A DNA stretch of 64,000 nt from Candidatus Microgenomates bacterium (GTDB lineage: Bacteria > Patescibacteriota > Microgenomatia > UBA1406 > HO2-37-13b), in assembly GCA_025449735.1 (NCBI GenBank), contig JANWIV010000003.1:265408-329407 (forward strand), in the 5' to 3' direction. Below, piece after piece: positions 44,108-51,881 of the stretch. Made by a program: the position numbers and the translations under genes. Numbering within the stretch: the first letter of the stretch is position 1; each line of letters opens with the position of its first letter. The notes beneath the pieces are model-generated. The model did not search any database. It was given only the letters and a program-made list of their open reading frames with translations, and was not told the DNA's origin.

Positions 44108-44728
44108 ATGCAAAAGTTTGTCATCGATACCAATTTTTTCTTTAACCTACAGATTAAGACTGGATTTGGGGAGAGCCCCAAAGAGGTCATCAGCGGTTTT
44201 ACTCTGCTCGCTCGTGAGCTAAAAACAGCTAAAAAAGCGGAGTTTTTTATGCCACCTCGGGTTGTTGATGAGCTCTATACCTTCATTCCTCCTGATGATA
44301 AAATCGTCACGGAGCTTTTGACGGTGATGACAATAAAATCCCCAGACATTAATAAAGTTAATTTTCCTTCAAGCATTTTTTATAAGCTCATCGAGGATAT
44401 AAGAGAGCGGTCCTATCGGGGGATGAAGGTGGCGGAGGAAATCATTGATCAGACCGCGAGCTCAATGATGGGAAAAGAGACCATATCAAAAACAGATTAT
44501 CAGAAAGCCGTTGGCGAGCATTTGACTAGGCTTCGTGATCGATATCGCCAAGCGACGCGAGTCAAGTTTATTGATTCTTTGGCTGATCTTGATCTTATCG
44601 TCTTATCTCAAGAGTTGGATGCAGTATTGGTCAGCGCGGATGAGGGAGTACTTTTGTGGGGGCGCGAGTTTGGCGTCCGTGAAATTGATCCTAAACTAGT
44701 CCGTCAGACACTACAACAACTTGGATAA
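44108..44728 (+). CDS. PIN-domain ribonuclease, RNA-ligase-partner-like
   Basis: 206 residues. 'FVIDTNFFFNLQ' provides the first Asp, 'PPRVVDELYTF' a Glu, 'FIDSLADLDLIVLSQELDAVLVSADEGVL' the later Asp residues, which is a complete PIN active site. The helical insert and the 'DLDLIVLSQELDAVLVSAD' pattern resemble the archaeal and bacterial 'RNA ligase partner' family (from memory). No antitoxin gene is adjacent, so a VapC toxin is less likely. Confidence 0.78.
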   Translation: MQKFVIDTNFFFNLQIKTGFGESPKEVISGFTLLARELKTAKKAEFFMPPRVVDELYTFIPPDDKIVTELLTVMTIKSPDINKVNFPSSIFYKLIEDIRERSYRGMKVAEEIIDQTASSMMGKETISKTDYQKAVGEHLTRLRDRYRQATRVKFIDSLADLDLIVLSQELDAVLVSADEGVLLWGREFGVREIDPKLVRQTLQQLG

Positions 44729-44751
44729 CTGTCAATCTTTTCGACTTTATT

Positions 44752-44882
44752 GATGTGAGATGTGAGAGGCTTTTGATCTAGATAGCTTGACTATTTGATT
44801 ATAGTGAAGTGAGATCGATCTCATCTCAAGAATATCAAGACTTCAAAATGTCTCTAATCAAGAATTTCCCACATCTCACATC
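44752..44882. repeat. GATGTGAGA element, copy 1 (131 nt)
   Basis: The ends GATGTGAGATGTG and CACATCTCACATC pair perfectly. A second stem pairs TTTTGAT with ATCAAGA, and a central palindrome reads GTGAGATCGATCTCA. The copy at 58218-58343 has the same order of stems. No open frame fits. It lies between a PIN-domain gene and a convergent membrane-protein gene. Confidence 0.8.
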
Positions 44883-44900
44883 CGGCCTTTTCAAATGTCG

Positions 44901-45452
44901 TTAAATTGATGGGTTAGGGGTTGATGTTTGCACATTTGATTCCTCTTCATCATCGGGCATGAGCTTGGTGAGTGTTTCGGCGAGCCTATCGGTAAAAGTT
45001 TTGTGGGGTTTCTCTTGGAAAATAATATATTCAGATAGCAGTTTGATAAGCCGCAACTTAGTCTCATCTCCCTCAACAACTAGATAAATATGTGAATAGT
45101 ATGGTGCGGAAGCCACAACTACCAATACATGGTAATCAAATTTTTTGACAAAATAAAAGTGAGATAAAGTCTCCCAACGATAGGTATTGCCTGCTGCCTC
45201 GATTCCAAATTTAGTGATGCGGTTGTCAATCGTCCCTGGAGGGGTAATGGTTAAGACATAAACCAAAAATAACGTTGCCCAGATAGGCAATATAAGAATC
45301 AGTTCCCCAAAGAAAAAAGCGACCAAGGAAAGCAAAATTGCCAGCGCAATATAAAATCTCAGCACCCCGGCCGACTTTTTTTTATAAGCGCGTAAAGGCG
45401 CATGCCAAGCAAAGAGCACCTGTGGATTTTCATGGGTGGGGTTATTATCCAT
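44901..45452 (-). CDS. membrane protein with two helices and PH-like soluble part
   Basis: 183 residues from the ATG at 45452. Two helices lie at about 36-58 and 60-80; the following soluble part ('GIEAAGNTYRWETLSHFYFV', 'VVVASAPYYSHIYLVV') is beta-rich and PH-like. It resembles the protein at 1409 in layout. The start is set by a promoter: TTGACA (minus 45483-45488), 17 bp, GATAAT (45460-45465), 7 bases to ATG. The C-terminal tail is acidic and Ser/Thr/Pro-rich. Confidence 0.7.
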   Translation of the reverse strand: MDNNPTHENPQVLFAWHAPLRAYKKKSAGVLRFYIALAILLSLVAFFFGELILILPIWATLFLVYVLTITPPGTIDNRITKFGIEAAGNTYRWETLSHFYFVKKFDYHVLVVVASAPYYSHIYLVVEGDETKLRLIKLLSEYIIFQEKPHKTFTDRLAETLTKLMPDDEEESNVQTSTPNPSI

Positions 45453-45459
45453 AGAAGTC

Positions 45460-45488
45460 ATTATCATTAAAAATAGGCTAGATGTCAA
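45460..45488 (-). promoter_or_regulatory. promoter of the two-helix membrane protein
   Basis: Minus strand TTGACA (45483-45488), a 17-bp spacer and GATAAT (45460-45465), ending 7 bases before the ATG at 45452. This is one of the clearest leaderless promoters in the window. The rest of 45489-45700 is AT-rich spacer in which I see no gene or strong structure. Confidence 0.75.
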
Positions 45489-45703
45489 TGAACGACTCCC
45501 CTTGGTTGAGATAGCAGCCTAAATTGTAACAAGAAGCATTTATTTCAGTTAAAAACTGAGATATTCAAATATAGGCCATATAGAAAATATAAATATCACT
45601 ATCCGTTCAATTTATTTCAGGTATATGGTGTAAATGGAGAGGGGAGCATATTCTTCACGCTCAAAACAAAAAGTTGATATAGTTTAATACTATTTAGACC
45701 GCT

Positions 45704-45758
45704 TGACAGTCGCCAATTAGTGTACTAAATTGTCAGTAGACACAACATATGGTATGAT
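45704..45758 (+). promoter_or_regulatory. nrdR-nrdJ promoter with candidate NrdR box pair
   Basis: TTGTCA, a 17-bp spacer and TATGAT (45753-45758) form a promoter. Two sequences, AGTCGCCAATTAGTGT (45708-45723) and ACACAACATATGGTAT (45740-45755), partly match the NrdR box and are 32 bp apart, the spacing typical of NrdR box pairs. The second overlaps the -10, so binding would block transcription. The leader to the nrdR ATG contains A-rich CATGAATCAT-type repeats. Confidence 0.5.
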
Positions 45759-45812
45759 ATCTAGATCATGAATCATAAAGCATGAAGCATAATGACTCAT
45801 GTATTAAGAAGT

Positions 45813-46259
45813 ATGAGATGTATATTTTGCAGTAACCCTGATACCGATGTGGTTGAAACGCGCACCTCAGAGGATGGGGCGACAGTAAGACGTCGCCGCG
45901 AGTGTGGCAAATGTGTTAAGCGGTTTACAACCTATGAACGAGTCGAGCAGCTGCCGATAACAGTGATCAAGCGTGATGATCGGCGCGAGCGGTTTGACAG
46001 AGAAAAACTAATGCGAGGGCTTTTGAAATCAATCGAGAAGACAACAGTAACCTTAGAACAAGTAGAGCATCTTGCAGACGAGATTGAAGAGGCATTGAAA
46101 CAAGAAGAGACAACCGAAGTGGCCTCGGCCAAGATTGGGGAGCTAGTCGCGAAGAAGCTAAAGAAATTGGATAAGCTAGCTTATATCAGATTTGCATCGG
46201 TATTTCGCCGATTTGTCGATGTTGAAGATTTCGAGCGTGAACTTAAGAAATTATTATAA
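45813..46259 (+). CDS. nrdR: transcriptional repressor NrdR
   Basis: 148 residues from the ATG at 45813, whose product starts MRCIFCSNPDT. A zinc ribbon (CIFC and CGKC) is followed by the ATP-cone domain (about 46-136). NrdR senses dATP/ATP and represses ribonucleotide reductase genes. It sits 19 bases before nrdJ, so it controls its own operon. The frame open from 45792 adds seven residues from repeat sequence and is rejected. Confidence 0.94.
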   Translation: MRCIFCSNPDTDVVETRTSEDGATVRRRRECGKCVKRFTTYERVEQLPITVIKRDDRRERFDREKLMRGLLKSIEKTTVTLEQVEHLADEIEEALKQEETTEVASAKIGELVAKKLKKLDKLAYIRFASVFRRFVDVEDFERELKKLL

Positions 46260-46278
46260 ATTAACTATTTAAATAAAT

Positions 46279-48693
46279 ATGCAACTTAGCGGCGTCTCAG
46301 AAAAAGTTTTTCTTGATCGTTATTCACAAAAAGATAAAAAAGGAAATCCTATTGAGAAAACTCCAAATGAGATGTGGGAGCGAGTGGCTAATGCAACGGC
46401 TGAAATCGAAAATGATGGTAGAAAGCGTCGAAAATGGTCGCGAATTTTCAACGAGGCGTTAGCAGACTTTAAATATGTCCCAGGAGGCAGAATTTTAGCC
46501 GGCGCCGGCACAGGTTACAGCGTCACCTACTATAATTGTTTTGTCATCCCTTCTCCTAAAGACGATCGTGGTGGGATTATTGAGACTTTAAAGCAAATGG
46601 TTGAGATTATGGCCCATGGCGGCGGTGTGGGAATAAATTTGTCTTCGCTTCGGCCTCGTGGTGCGCGGGTTAAAAAAGTTAATGGTTTCTCATCCGGTCC
46701 TTGTAATTGGGCGGAGCTTTTCTCTCTTGCTACTAAAGACATTATCCAACAAGGCGGCACCAGACGGGGCGCTTTAATGCTTATGCTTTGGGATTGGCAT
46801 CCTGATATTGAAGAATTTATTACTGTCAAGGAAGATTTAACACGCATTAATGGCGCCAATCTTTCGGTTTGTGTCTCTGATACTTTTATGGAGGCAGTCA
46901 AGACCGATGCCGATTGGCCGCTGATGTTTCCTGATATTTCTGATCCTGAGTATGATGAGGTCTGGGATGGAGACATTATTGAGTGGCAGAAAAAAGGTAA
47001 AAAAGTAATTGTCCAGAAAGTAGTCAAAGCGCGTGAGATTTGGGATATGATTGCCGGCTCTGCCTGGAGATCGGCTGAGCCAGGAGTGGTTTTTATGGAG
47101 CGATACAACAAATACCACAGCAATTGGTATTGGAACCGAATTAACTGCGTCAATCCTTGTGGAGAAGAAGGCCTGCCACCTTGGGCAGTTTGTAATTTAG
47201 GGTCAATCAATTTATCGGCGTTTGTTGGTGAACAAGATATTGATGTCGCTGGTAAGTTTGATTTTGAGGAATTAGAGCGTACTGTTGCCGCCGCAGTCCG
47301 TTTTCAAGACAATGTCGTTGATATGGATCCATATATTTTTGAAGGGATTCGAGAAATGCAGCTCAATGGTGAACGTCGAATCGGCCTTGGTACCATGGGG
47401 TTGGGTGACACGCTAATCAAAATGCATTTGCGATATGGATCGCCTGAATCCTTAGCGTTTATCGAGAAAGTTTATAAAATGATTCGCGATGTCGCTTTTG
47501 CCGCGTCTGTCGAGCTAGCCCGTGAGAAAGGCTCATTCGCTAAGTTTGACGCCAAGCTTTATGGTCAAGGCCTTTTTATCAAGGAATTGCCAGTCAAGTT
47601 GCAAAAAGATATTGCCAAATACGGCATTCGCAATTCAGTAATTCTGATGCAAGCGCCAACGGGCTCAACTTCTCTGATGGCGGGGACCACCTCGGGGATC
47701 GAGCCAGTTTATGAATTTGAATTTATTCGAAACGACCGGTTGGGTACCCATACCATTCGTCACCCCCTATATGACGATTGGGTTTCTCGCCACGCAGCAG
47801 AAATTGAAGCCGGGACGGTGACTCGTCCGGAATGGTTCGCTTCGGCCAATGATTTGTCGCCCGAAGACCATGTCCGAGTGCAAGCAATGATTCAAAAATA
47901 TGTCGATGCTTCGATTTCAAAGACCGTCAATGCGCCGGCGACTCATACTGTCGAGGATGTTAAGCGACTATACACCTTGGCATATGACCTAGGTTGCAAG
48001 GGAGTAGCTTATATGCGAGAGGGTTCGCGCGCTGGTGTTTTGGAGCGACCGACTGAGAAAAAGGAAGAAGAGAGTCATGAAAAAACCGTGGCGGTCAAAC
48101 CCCGGCCGATGATGGTTCATGGCGCTACTTACAAGATTAAAACACCAGTTGGTGAAGCTTATGTCACTGTCAATACCAATGGCGGCGATGAGCCTCTGGA
48201 GGTGTTTATTAATGTCGGAAAAGCGGGTAGTGATGTCTCTGCCATGGCGGAGGGGTTGGGAAGAATGATCTCGCTCATTTTGAGGATTTCTTCACACTTG
48301 ACGCCAAAAGAGCGCATTAAAAAAGTGATTCAAGAGTTGTCATATATTGGTGGCGGTCGCCCGACTGGATTTGGCAAGGACAGAGTCTTGTCGCTGCCGG
48401 ATGCTGTAGCGAAAGTCTTGTCAATTCATTATGAAATCAAGACTAACACCCTCCTTGCGGCGCATACCAATGGGTCAAGTAATGGCGTCCATCAAGAGGA
48501 GGCGGCGTCTGAAAAAAGCGAGACTCTAGATCCGACGATTGCCGCCGAAGCTCAAGCCAGTTTTGTTGAGCCTCTAAGTGCGGTTGAAGAAACCCATCGT
48601 CATTTCGATATCTGCTCTGAATGCGGTAGCGCCAGTTTGGTCTATGAAGAGGGCTGTAAGAAGTGTTATTCATGCGGATATTCAGCTTGCTGA
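46279..48693 (+). CDS. nrdJ: adenosylcobalamin-dependent ribonucleotide reductase (class II)
   Basis: 804 residues. 'GGRILAGAG', 'MAHGGGVGINLSSLRPRGA', 'NCVNPCGEEGLPPW', 'ERRIGLGTMGLGD' and 'QAPTGSTSLMAGTTSGIEP' mark the alpha-barrel with active-site cysteines; the C-terminus has paired cysteines (CSECG and CKKCYSCGYSAC) that pass electrons. It makes deoxynucleotides without oxygen dependence using coenzyme B12. It is followed by a cobalamin adenosyltransferase gene. Cobalamin would have to be imported because no synthesis genes are seen. Confidence 0.97.
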   Translation: MQLSGVSEKVFLDRYSQKDKKGNPIEKTPNEMWERVANATAEIENDGRKRRKWSRIFNEALADFKYVPGGRILAGAGTGYSVTYYNCFVIPSPKDDRGGIIETLKQMVEIMAHGGGVGINLSSLRPRGARVKKVNGFSSGPCNWAELFSLATKDIIQQGGTRRGALMLMLWDWHPDIEEFITVKEDLTRINGANLSVCVSDTFMEAVKTDADWPLMFPDISDPEYDEVWDGDIIEWQKKGKKVIVQKVVKAREIWDMIAGSAWRSAEPGVVFMERYNKYHSNWYWNRINCVNPCGEEGLPPWAVCNLGSINLSAFVGEQDIDVAGKFDFEELERTVAAAVRFQDNVVDMDPYIFEGIREMQLNGERRIGLGTMGLGDTLIKMHLRYGSPESLAFIEKVYKMIRDVAFAASVELAREKGSFAKFDAKLYGQGLFIKELPVKLQKDIAKYGIRNSVILMQAPTGSTSLMAGTTSGIEPVYEFEFIRNDRLGTHTIRHPLYDDWVSRHAAEIEAGTVTRPEWFASANDLSPEDHVRVQAMIQKYVDASISKTVNAPATHTVEDVKRLYTLAYDLGCKGVAYMREGSRAGVLERPTEKKEEESHEKTVAVKPRPMMVHGATYKIKTPVGEAYVTVNTNGGDEPLEVFINVGKAGSDVSAMAEGLGRMISLILRISSHLTPKERIKKVIQELSYIGGGRPTGFGKDRVLSLPDAVAKVLSIHYEIKTNTLLAAHTNGSSNGVHQEEAASEKSETLDPTIAAEAQASFVEPLSAVEETHRHFDICSECGSASLVYEEGCKKCYSCGYSAC

Positions 48694-48762
48694 ATCATGA
48701 AGCTTGAAGCATGTATCATGAAGAACCATGTTCCAAGTTTTATGTTTCACGGTTCATGATTC

Positions 48763-49287
48763 ATGGCAATTTATACTAAAACCGGTGATCGTGGTGAGAC
48801 AGGGCTTTTTGGCGGCAAAAGAGTCAAAAAATATGATATCCAAATAAAAGCTTATGGCGCTGTTGATGAGCTGTCGAGCTATATCGGTTTGGTTAGTAGT
48901 CACTTAAAAAACAAAGAAGAAATACTGTTTTTGATCAATCTGCAAAAAGATCTTTATCTATTGATGAGTTTTTTGTCTGGGGCCAAAATGGAATTGTCTG
49001 GCCTTGAGAGTAAAGTTGGCGAATTTGAGCGAAGGATCGACAATCTGGAAAAGGCACTACCAAAGTTGACTCGATTTATTTTGCCAGGAGGGACGGAAAC
49101 TGCCTCATGGTTTCATCTGCTTCGCGTGATTTGCAGACGTGCTGAGCGCCAAGCAGTGCGTTTTTTTGATGAAAAAAAGATTGTAAATAAAAATCGGGAT
49201 GCTATACTGCAATATTTGAATAGATTATCAGATTTATTTTTTGTCATGGCCAGAAGCCATGCGAAGAATAAAGAAATTGTGACATAG
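48763..49287 (+). CDS. pduO: cob(I)alamin adenosyltransferase, PduO type
   Basis: 174 residues. 'YTKTGDRGETGLFGGKRVKK' binds ATP; 'YGAVDELSSYIGL' and 'FILPGGTETASWFHLLRVICRRAER' complete the PduO-type helical bundle. It transfers adenosyl to cobalamin, making the cofactor used by NrdJ directly upstream. The 69-base spacer between them is filled with CATGAAGC-type repeats. Confidence 0.95.
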   Translation: MAIYTKTGDRGETGLFGGKRVKKYDIQIKAYGAVDELSSYIGLVSSHLKNKEEILFLINLQKDLYLLMSFLSGAKMELSGLESKVGEFERRIDNLEKALPKLTRFILPGGTETASWFHLLRVICRRAERQAVRFFDEKKIVNKNRDAILQYLNRLSDLFFVMARSHAKNKEIVT

Positions 49288-49304
49288 AGTTAGTTAAATT
49301 TAAA

Positions 49305-49451
49305 GGCGCTGGAGCTGGGAACACGGTGACTCGCCCGCCAAAGCTTTGGCGACGGTGGGAATTCCGTGACTGTGCCGCAACGGTTAACCCGAACAAATTT
49401 TAGGCGATTGCCCAAAATTTGAACGGGTAAAGTCCGACACCATCCAGAGCC
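49305..49451 (+). ncRNA. cobalamin riboswitch
   Basis: GGCGCTGG (49305-49312) pairs with CCAGAGCC (49444-49451). Between them are 'GGGAACACGGTGA', 'GAATTCCGTGACTGTGCCGCAACGG' split over the core, and the B12-box-like 'AAGTCCGACACCATCCAG'. These are the conserved cobalamin-riboswitch elements in order. One peripheral stem (49388-49427) is a repeat hairpin, CCCGAACAAATTT with AAATTTGAACGGG. It lies after pduO and before the gene at 49511, so it should control that gene. Confidence 0.9.
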
Positions 49452-49453
49452 CA

Positions 49454-49486
49454 CCCGAACAAATTTCTTATCGAAATTTGAACGGG
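49454..49486 (+). repeat. second copy of the CCCGAACAAATTT hairpin
   Basis: The arms CCCGAACAAATTT and AAATTTGAACGGG match those inside the riboswitch (49388-49427) with a different loop. It lies where the riboswitch expression platform should be, about 25 bases before the ATG at 49511, and may act in termination or masking of translation. Confidence 0.7.
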
Positions 49487-49510
49487 TAAACCCCGAGCAG
49501 GGAAAAAATT

Positions 49511-50710
49511 ATGCGAAGCGAATTTGAAACAGCCTTTTCCTACAAAAAACCGACCGGGATCAATCTTCGATTGTTAGAGCCTGTAGTATACCCAGAAATA
49601 AATGGACTGGATCGATTAGTTGACTATGGATATAATCCCGAGCACGAAGCTAATCGTGCGCGAGCCCTATACGATGAACTTGGAGATATTGGTTTGCAAA
49701 TAGCTCAACAAGAGCAAAAAAATAATCGAGAATTCTACTCTCGAGAATTTATGGAAGATGAACCAGTCTCTTTTCCGCGAACTTATTATTCATTTGATAA
49801 TAAGCTTCATTCCTACCCTTTACCTCATCAGCTGACTTCCGTTGAAAACGGCATTCATCCTGGAGAGCGAGATGGTATGACTATCGAAGGATTTGATCGT
49901 TATCAAAAGCTGATAGCTCCAAATGGTGGTGATAATGTCGTCGTTTGGTATTCCCATGCCGGCCCGGCCGGAACCAGTGAGGAGTTTAAAAATCTGTATT
50001 ATGAATCAGGAAGGCTCTATATTGGTGTCAAAAAAGATGATATTGCCTCAGTTCATATTGACGTCAAGATTCAAGAGGGAGATTCTGCCCATTTCCCAAT
50101 TCTTGACCTATTAAATAAAATATCTGGTGTAAATACCGACAATCTGGCCTATTATTTAAGAAACCCCTTTACTCTCTCGACAGAGCAGGAATTATTCGAC
50201 AGATTATCTCAACTTAACACTGATGAAAGGAGAGTCGTATATGTCTCGCGTCGAACTGAAGCAAATAAAATGCAAGCGCATACCCTGGCTCAAATCATCG
50301 ATCAACTACATGGGGCATTAACGACTCATGAAATAGAAGATCTATCAGAATCAGCTCCCTCTCAAGAGGTTGATTGGCAGAGTTTGTTTGACACACGCGC
50401 TATTGATAGAAGGTATCGGGGTGACCATCGACGATTTATGGATCAACAAGGGATTGATTCTTTGGTTTTATATGGCTGCTCCACGACAAGCGTAATATCC
50501 GGTCCATTGGGTGATTTTTTTGCCAGTACAATGACAAATTTAAAGACTGGATTTGCGACTAGTTCAAGAATAGATTTCTCTCAAGGGGAGAAGAAACTAC
50601 CTTGTGTCAAATGTCCTTTTTGCAAGCATCAAGTTGACGCAATCATTAAAAACAACAGAATTCATTGCCCGCGTGAGGCTTGTGGCAAATCAGCGCCTTA
50701 TAAAAAATAA
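49511..50710 (+). CDS. riboswitch-controlled zinc-ribbon protein of unknown function
   Basis: 399 residues, soluble, no signal peptide. I recognise no enzymatic domain; segments 'VVWYSHAGPAGTSEEFK' and 'GIDSLVLYGCSTTSVISGP' look like strand-loop-helix elements of an alpha/beta domain. The last 40 residues form a zinc ribbon (CPFC ... CPREAC). It follows the cobalamin riboswitch directly and is followed by a gene coding only for a near-copy of its zinc ribbon. A link to cobalamin use or uptake is inferred from the riboswitch. Confidence 0.7.
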   Translation: MRSEFETAFSYKKPTGINLRLLEPVVYPEINGLDRLVDYGYNPEHEANRARALYDELGDIGLQIAQQEQKNNREFYSREFMEDEPVSFPRTYYSFDNKLHSYPLPHQLTSVENGIHPGERDGMTIEGFDRYQKLIAPNGGDNVVVWYSHAGPAGTSEEFKNLYYESGRLYIGVKKDDIASVHIDVKIQEGDSAHFPILDLLNKISGVNTDNLAYYLRNPFTLSTEQELFDRLSQLNTDERRVVYVSRRTEANKMQAHTLAQIIDQLHGALTTHEIEDLSESAPSQEVDWQSLFDTRAIDRRYRGDHRRFMDQQGIDSLVLYGCSTTSVISGPLGDFFASTMTNLKTGFATSSRIDFSQGEKKLPCVKCPFCKHQVDAIIKNNRIHCPREACGKSAPYKK

Positions 50711-50711
50711 T

Positions 50712-50870
50712 ATGGAAAGCAAAGAATTTGAAATTTGCTGTGTCAGATGTCCTTTTTGCGGGCAAAGCGTCACTGCTACTGTCAAGAGAGAGCGAATCCA
50801 TTGCCCAGAGTGCAAACAGTCGGCTCCTTATAAAGATCAATTTGATCCCGCTCGTCAGAAAATATCATAA
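50712..50870 (+). CDS. mini zinc-ribbon protein
   Basis: 52 residues. It contains CPFCGQSVTATVKRERIHC and a CPEC pair, closely similar to the C-terminal ribbon of the protein that ends 2 bases upstream (CPFCKHQVDAIIKNNRIHC). It probably arose by partial duplication of that gene's 3' end, or the large protein by fusion. A longer reading from 50604 would overlap the larger gene and is rejected. Confidence 0.65.
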   Translation: MESKEFEICCVRCPFCGQSVTATVKRERIHCPECKQSAPYKDQFDPARQKIS

Positions 50871-50887
50871 TTCGCTATACTGATGGT

Positions 50888-51280
50888 ATGACTGACGATC
50901 AAAATAAAGCCGGTACTGCTCCTATCTCTATTGGCGGACCAGAACATGAGCCAATGGACTCATCTCCTGAGGGGGTCCATGAATTAATCGAACATCCCCC
51001 CGATCCAGAAGTCAGCTCACATGTCGAGGTGATTCCAGAAGTAGTCACAATTCCTGATGAACTAAAGTCAATTGGGGTTGAAAGTACAGGCACCCCAGTA
51101 TTCAAATCAATTGATCCTAATCATTTGCCATTAACTGATGAACAGATATTTAATGGTGAAAAAGCGCCACCATCAAGTGCTATTCGATGGTTGAGGGAGA
51201 TGTGTCTGCGTGCTTTATTGCAAATGGGTAAGACTCTGAAATTAATTCATGGTAAAGTGACCCGAGTCCCCTCAAGCTAA
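50888..51280 (+). CDS. small acidic protein with C-terminal helix
   Basis: 130 residues. The first 90 are acidic, Pro-rich and probably disordered; the last 40 are basic and helical ('SAIRWLREMCLRALLQMGKTL'). I recognise no family. TATACT lies 6 bases before the ATG, so it has its own leaderless promoter rather than being part of the riboswitch operon. Confidence 0.5.
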   Translation: MTDDQNKAGTAPISIGGPEHEPMDSSPEGVHELIEHPPDPEVSSHVEVIPEVVTIPDELKSIGVESTGTPVFKSIDPNHLPLTDEQIFNGEKAPPSSAIRWLREMCLRALLQMGKTLKLIHGKVTRVPSS

Positions 51281-51282
51281 AG

Positions 51283-51615
51283 TTAGGAAGATAAAGATTT
51301 ATTCAACTCGCTTTCAAAACCAGCTCTATCTCGCGCGCCAACGAAGTGATTGATGACCTCACCGTTTTTAAAAGCAATAAAAGTAGGAATGGAAAATACT
51401 TGATAGCGTGAAGAAAGCTCTTGATTATGGTCAACATCAACACTGACAAATTTAATTTTATCTTTGTAGATATCAGTTTCTGACAGTGATTCGATTAAGG
51501 GGCTGGTCATCTTGCAAGGACCACACCACTCGGCATGAAAATCAACAAAGACGATCCCCTGAGCGCTGAGTACCTCTTGTTGAAAATTGTCGGTCTCTAT
51601 TATTTTGACAGCCAT
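51283..51615 (-). CDS. trxA: thioredoxin
   Basis: 110 residues from the ATG at 51615. 'VFVDFHAEWCGPCKMTSPLIE' has the WCGPC active site; 'VDVDHNQELSSRYQVFSIPTFIAFKNG' has the cis-Pro of 'IPTF'. It is reduced by TrxB (26138) and may supply electrons to NrdJ. The longer frame to 51654 lies in a CGATACACG-type repeat and is rejected. Confidence 0.95.
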   Translation of the reverse strand: MAVKIIETDNFQQEVLSAQGIVFVDFHAEWCGPCKMTSPLIESLSETDIYKDKIKFVSVDVDHNQELSSRYQVFSIPTFIAFKNGEVINHFVGARDRAGFESELNKSLSS

Positions 51616-51617
51616 AT

Positions 51618-51657
51618 TGAGTACGATACACGAAACATGTAACACAATACACAAGGA
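51618..51657 (+). repeat. CGATACACGAAACATGTAAC repeat, copy 1
   Basis: This stretch resembles 63637-63672: both have ACACGA..ACATGTAAC followed by ATACACAAG. It lies directly upstream of trxA. Confidence 0.7.
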
Positions 51658-51717
51658 TTATATCCTAGGGATTAAGAACACAAATGTCAATGACTTAATT
51701 AACGAGCTTACTATCCG

Positions 51718-51822
51718 TCGCCGGCCTACGCGTAAAGCTTCGGCCGGCAAGCCCGCTCCACGCGTAAAGCTTCCACCTTCGCTAAAGCTTCGGCGGACAG
51801 GTCGGCGGGCAGGTAGGCAGCG
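51718..51822. repeat. cluster of GC-rich AAAGCTT palindromes
   Basis: Three AAAGCTT cores occur in GC-rich palindromic units (GGCC..AAAGCTTCGGCC; CGCGTAAAGCTTCC; CTTCGCTAAAGCTTCGG), ending in GGCGGACAGG and GGCGGGCAGG. The last unit is nearly the same as 26086-26120. No gene lies in 51616-51881. Confidence 0.75.
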
Positions 51823-51881
51823 ATTTATTTAAAGTATAGCCAATGTTATTAGCAGTGTCAAGAGGTAAGTGCCAAAGAAGA

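Noticed and set aside
44108..44728. PIN gene as the toxin of a toxin-antitoxin pair
   Set aside because: No small antitoxin gene lies next to it, and the sequence fits a longer RNA-ligase-partner-like family better.
45792..45812. Longer nrdR start
   Set aside because: The extra seven residues come from a dispersed CATGAAGC-type repeat; the conserved protein begins at MRCIFC.
46530..47210. Long opposite-strand frame across nrdJ
   Set aside because: It is a shadow of the nrdJ coding frame, with no recognisable protein pattern, no ribosome site and heavy Ser/Thr/Pro bias.
49293..49510. Repeated hairpins as a CRISPR array
   Set aside because: Only two copies, both palindromic and part of a riboswitch region; no spacers or cas genes.
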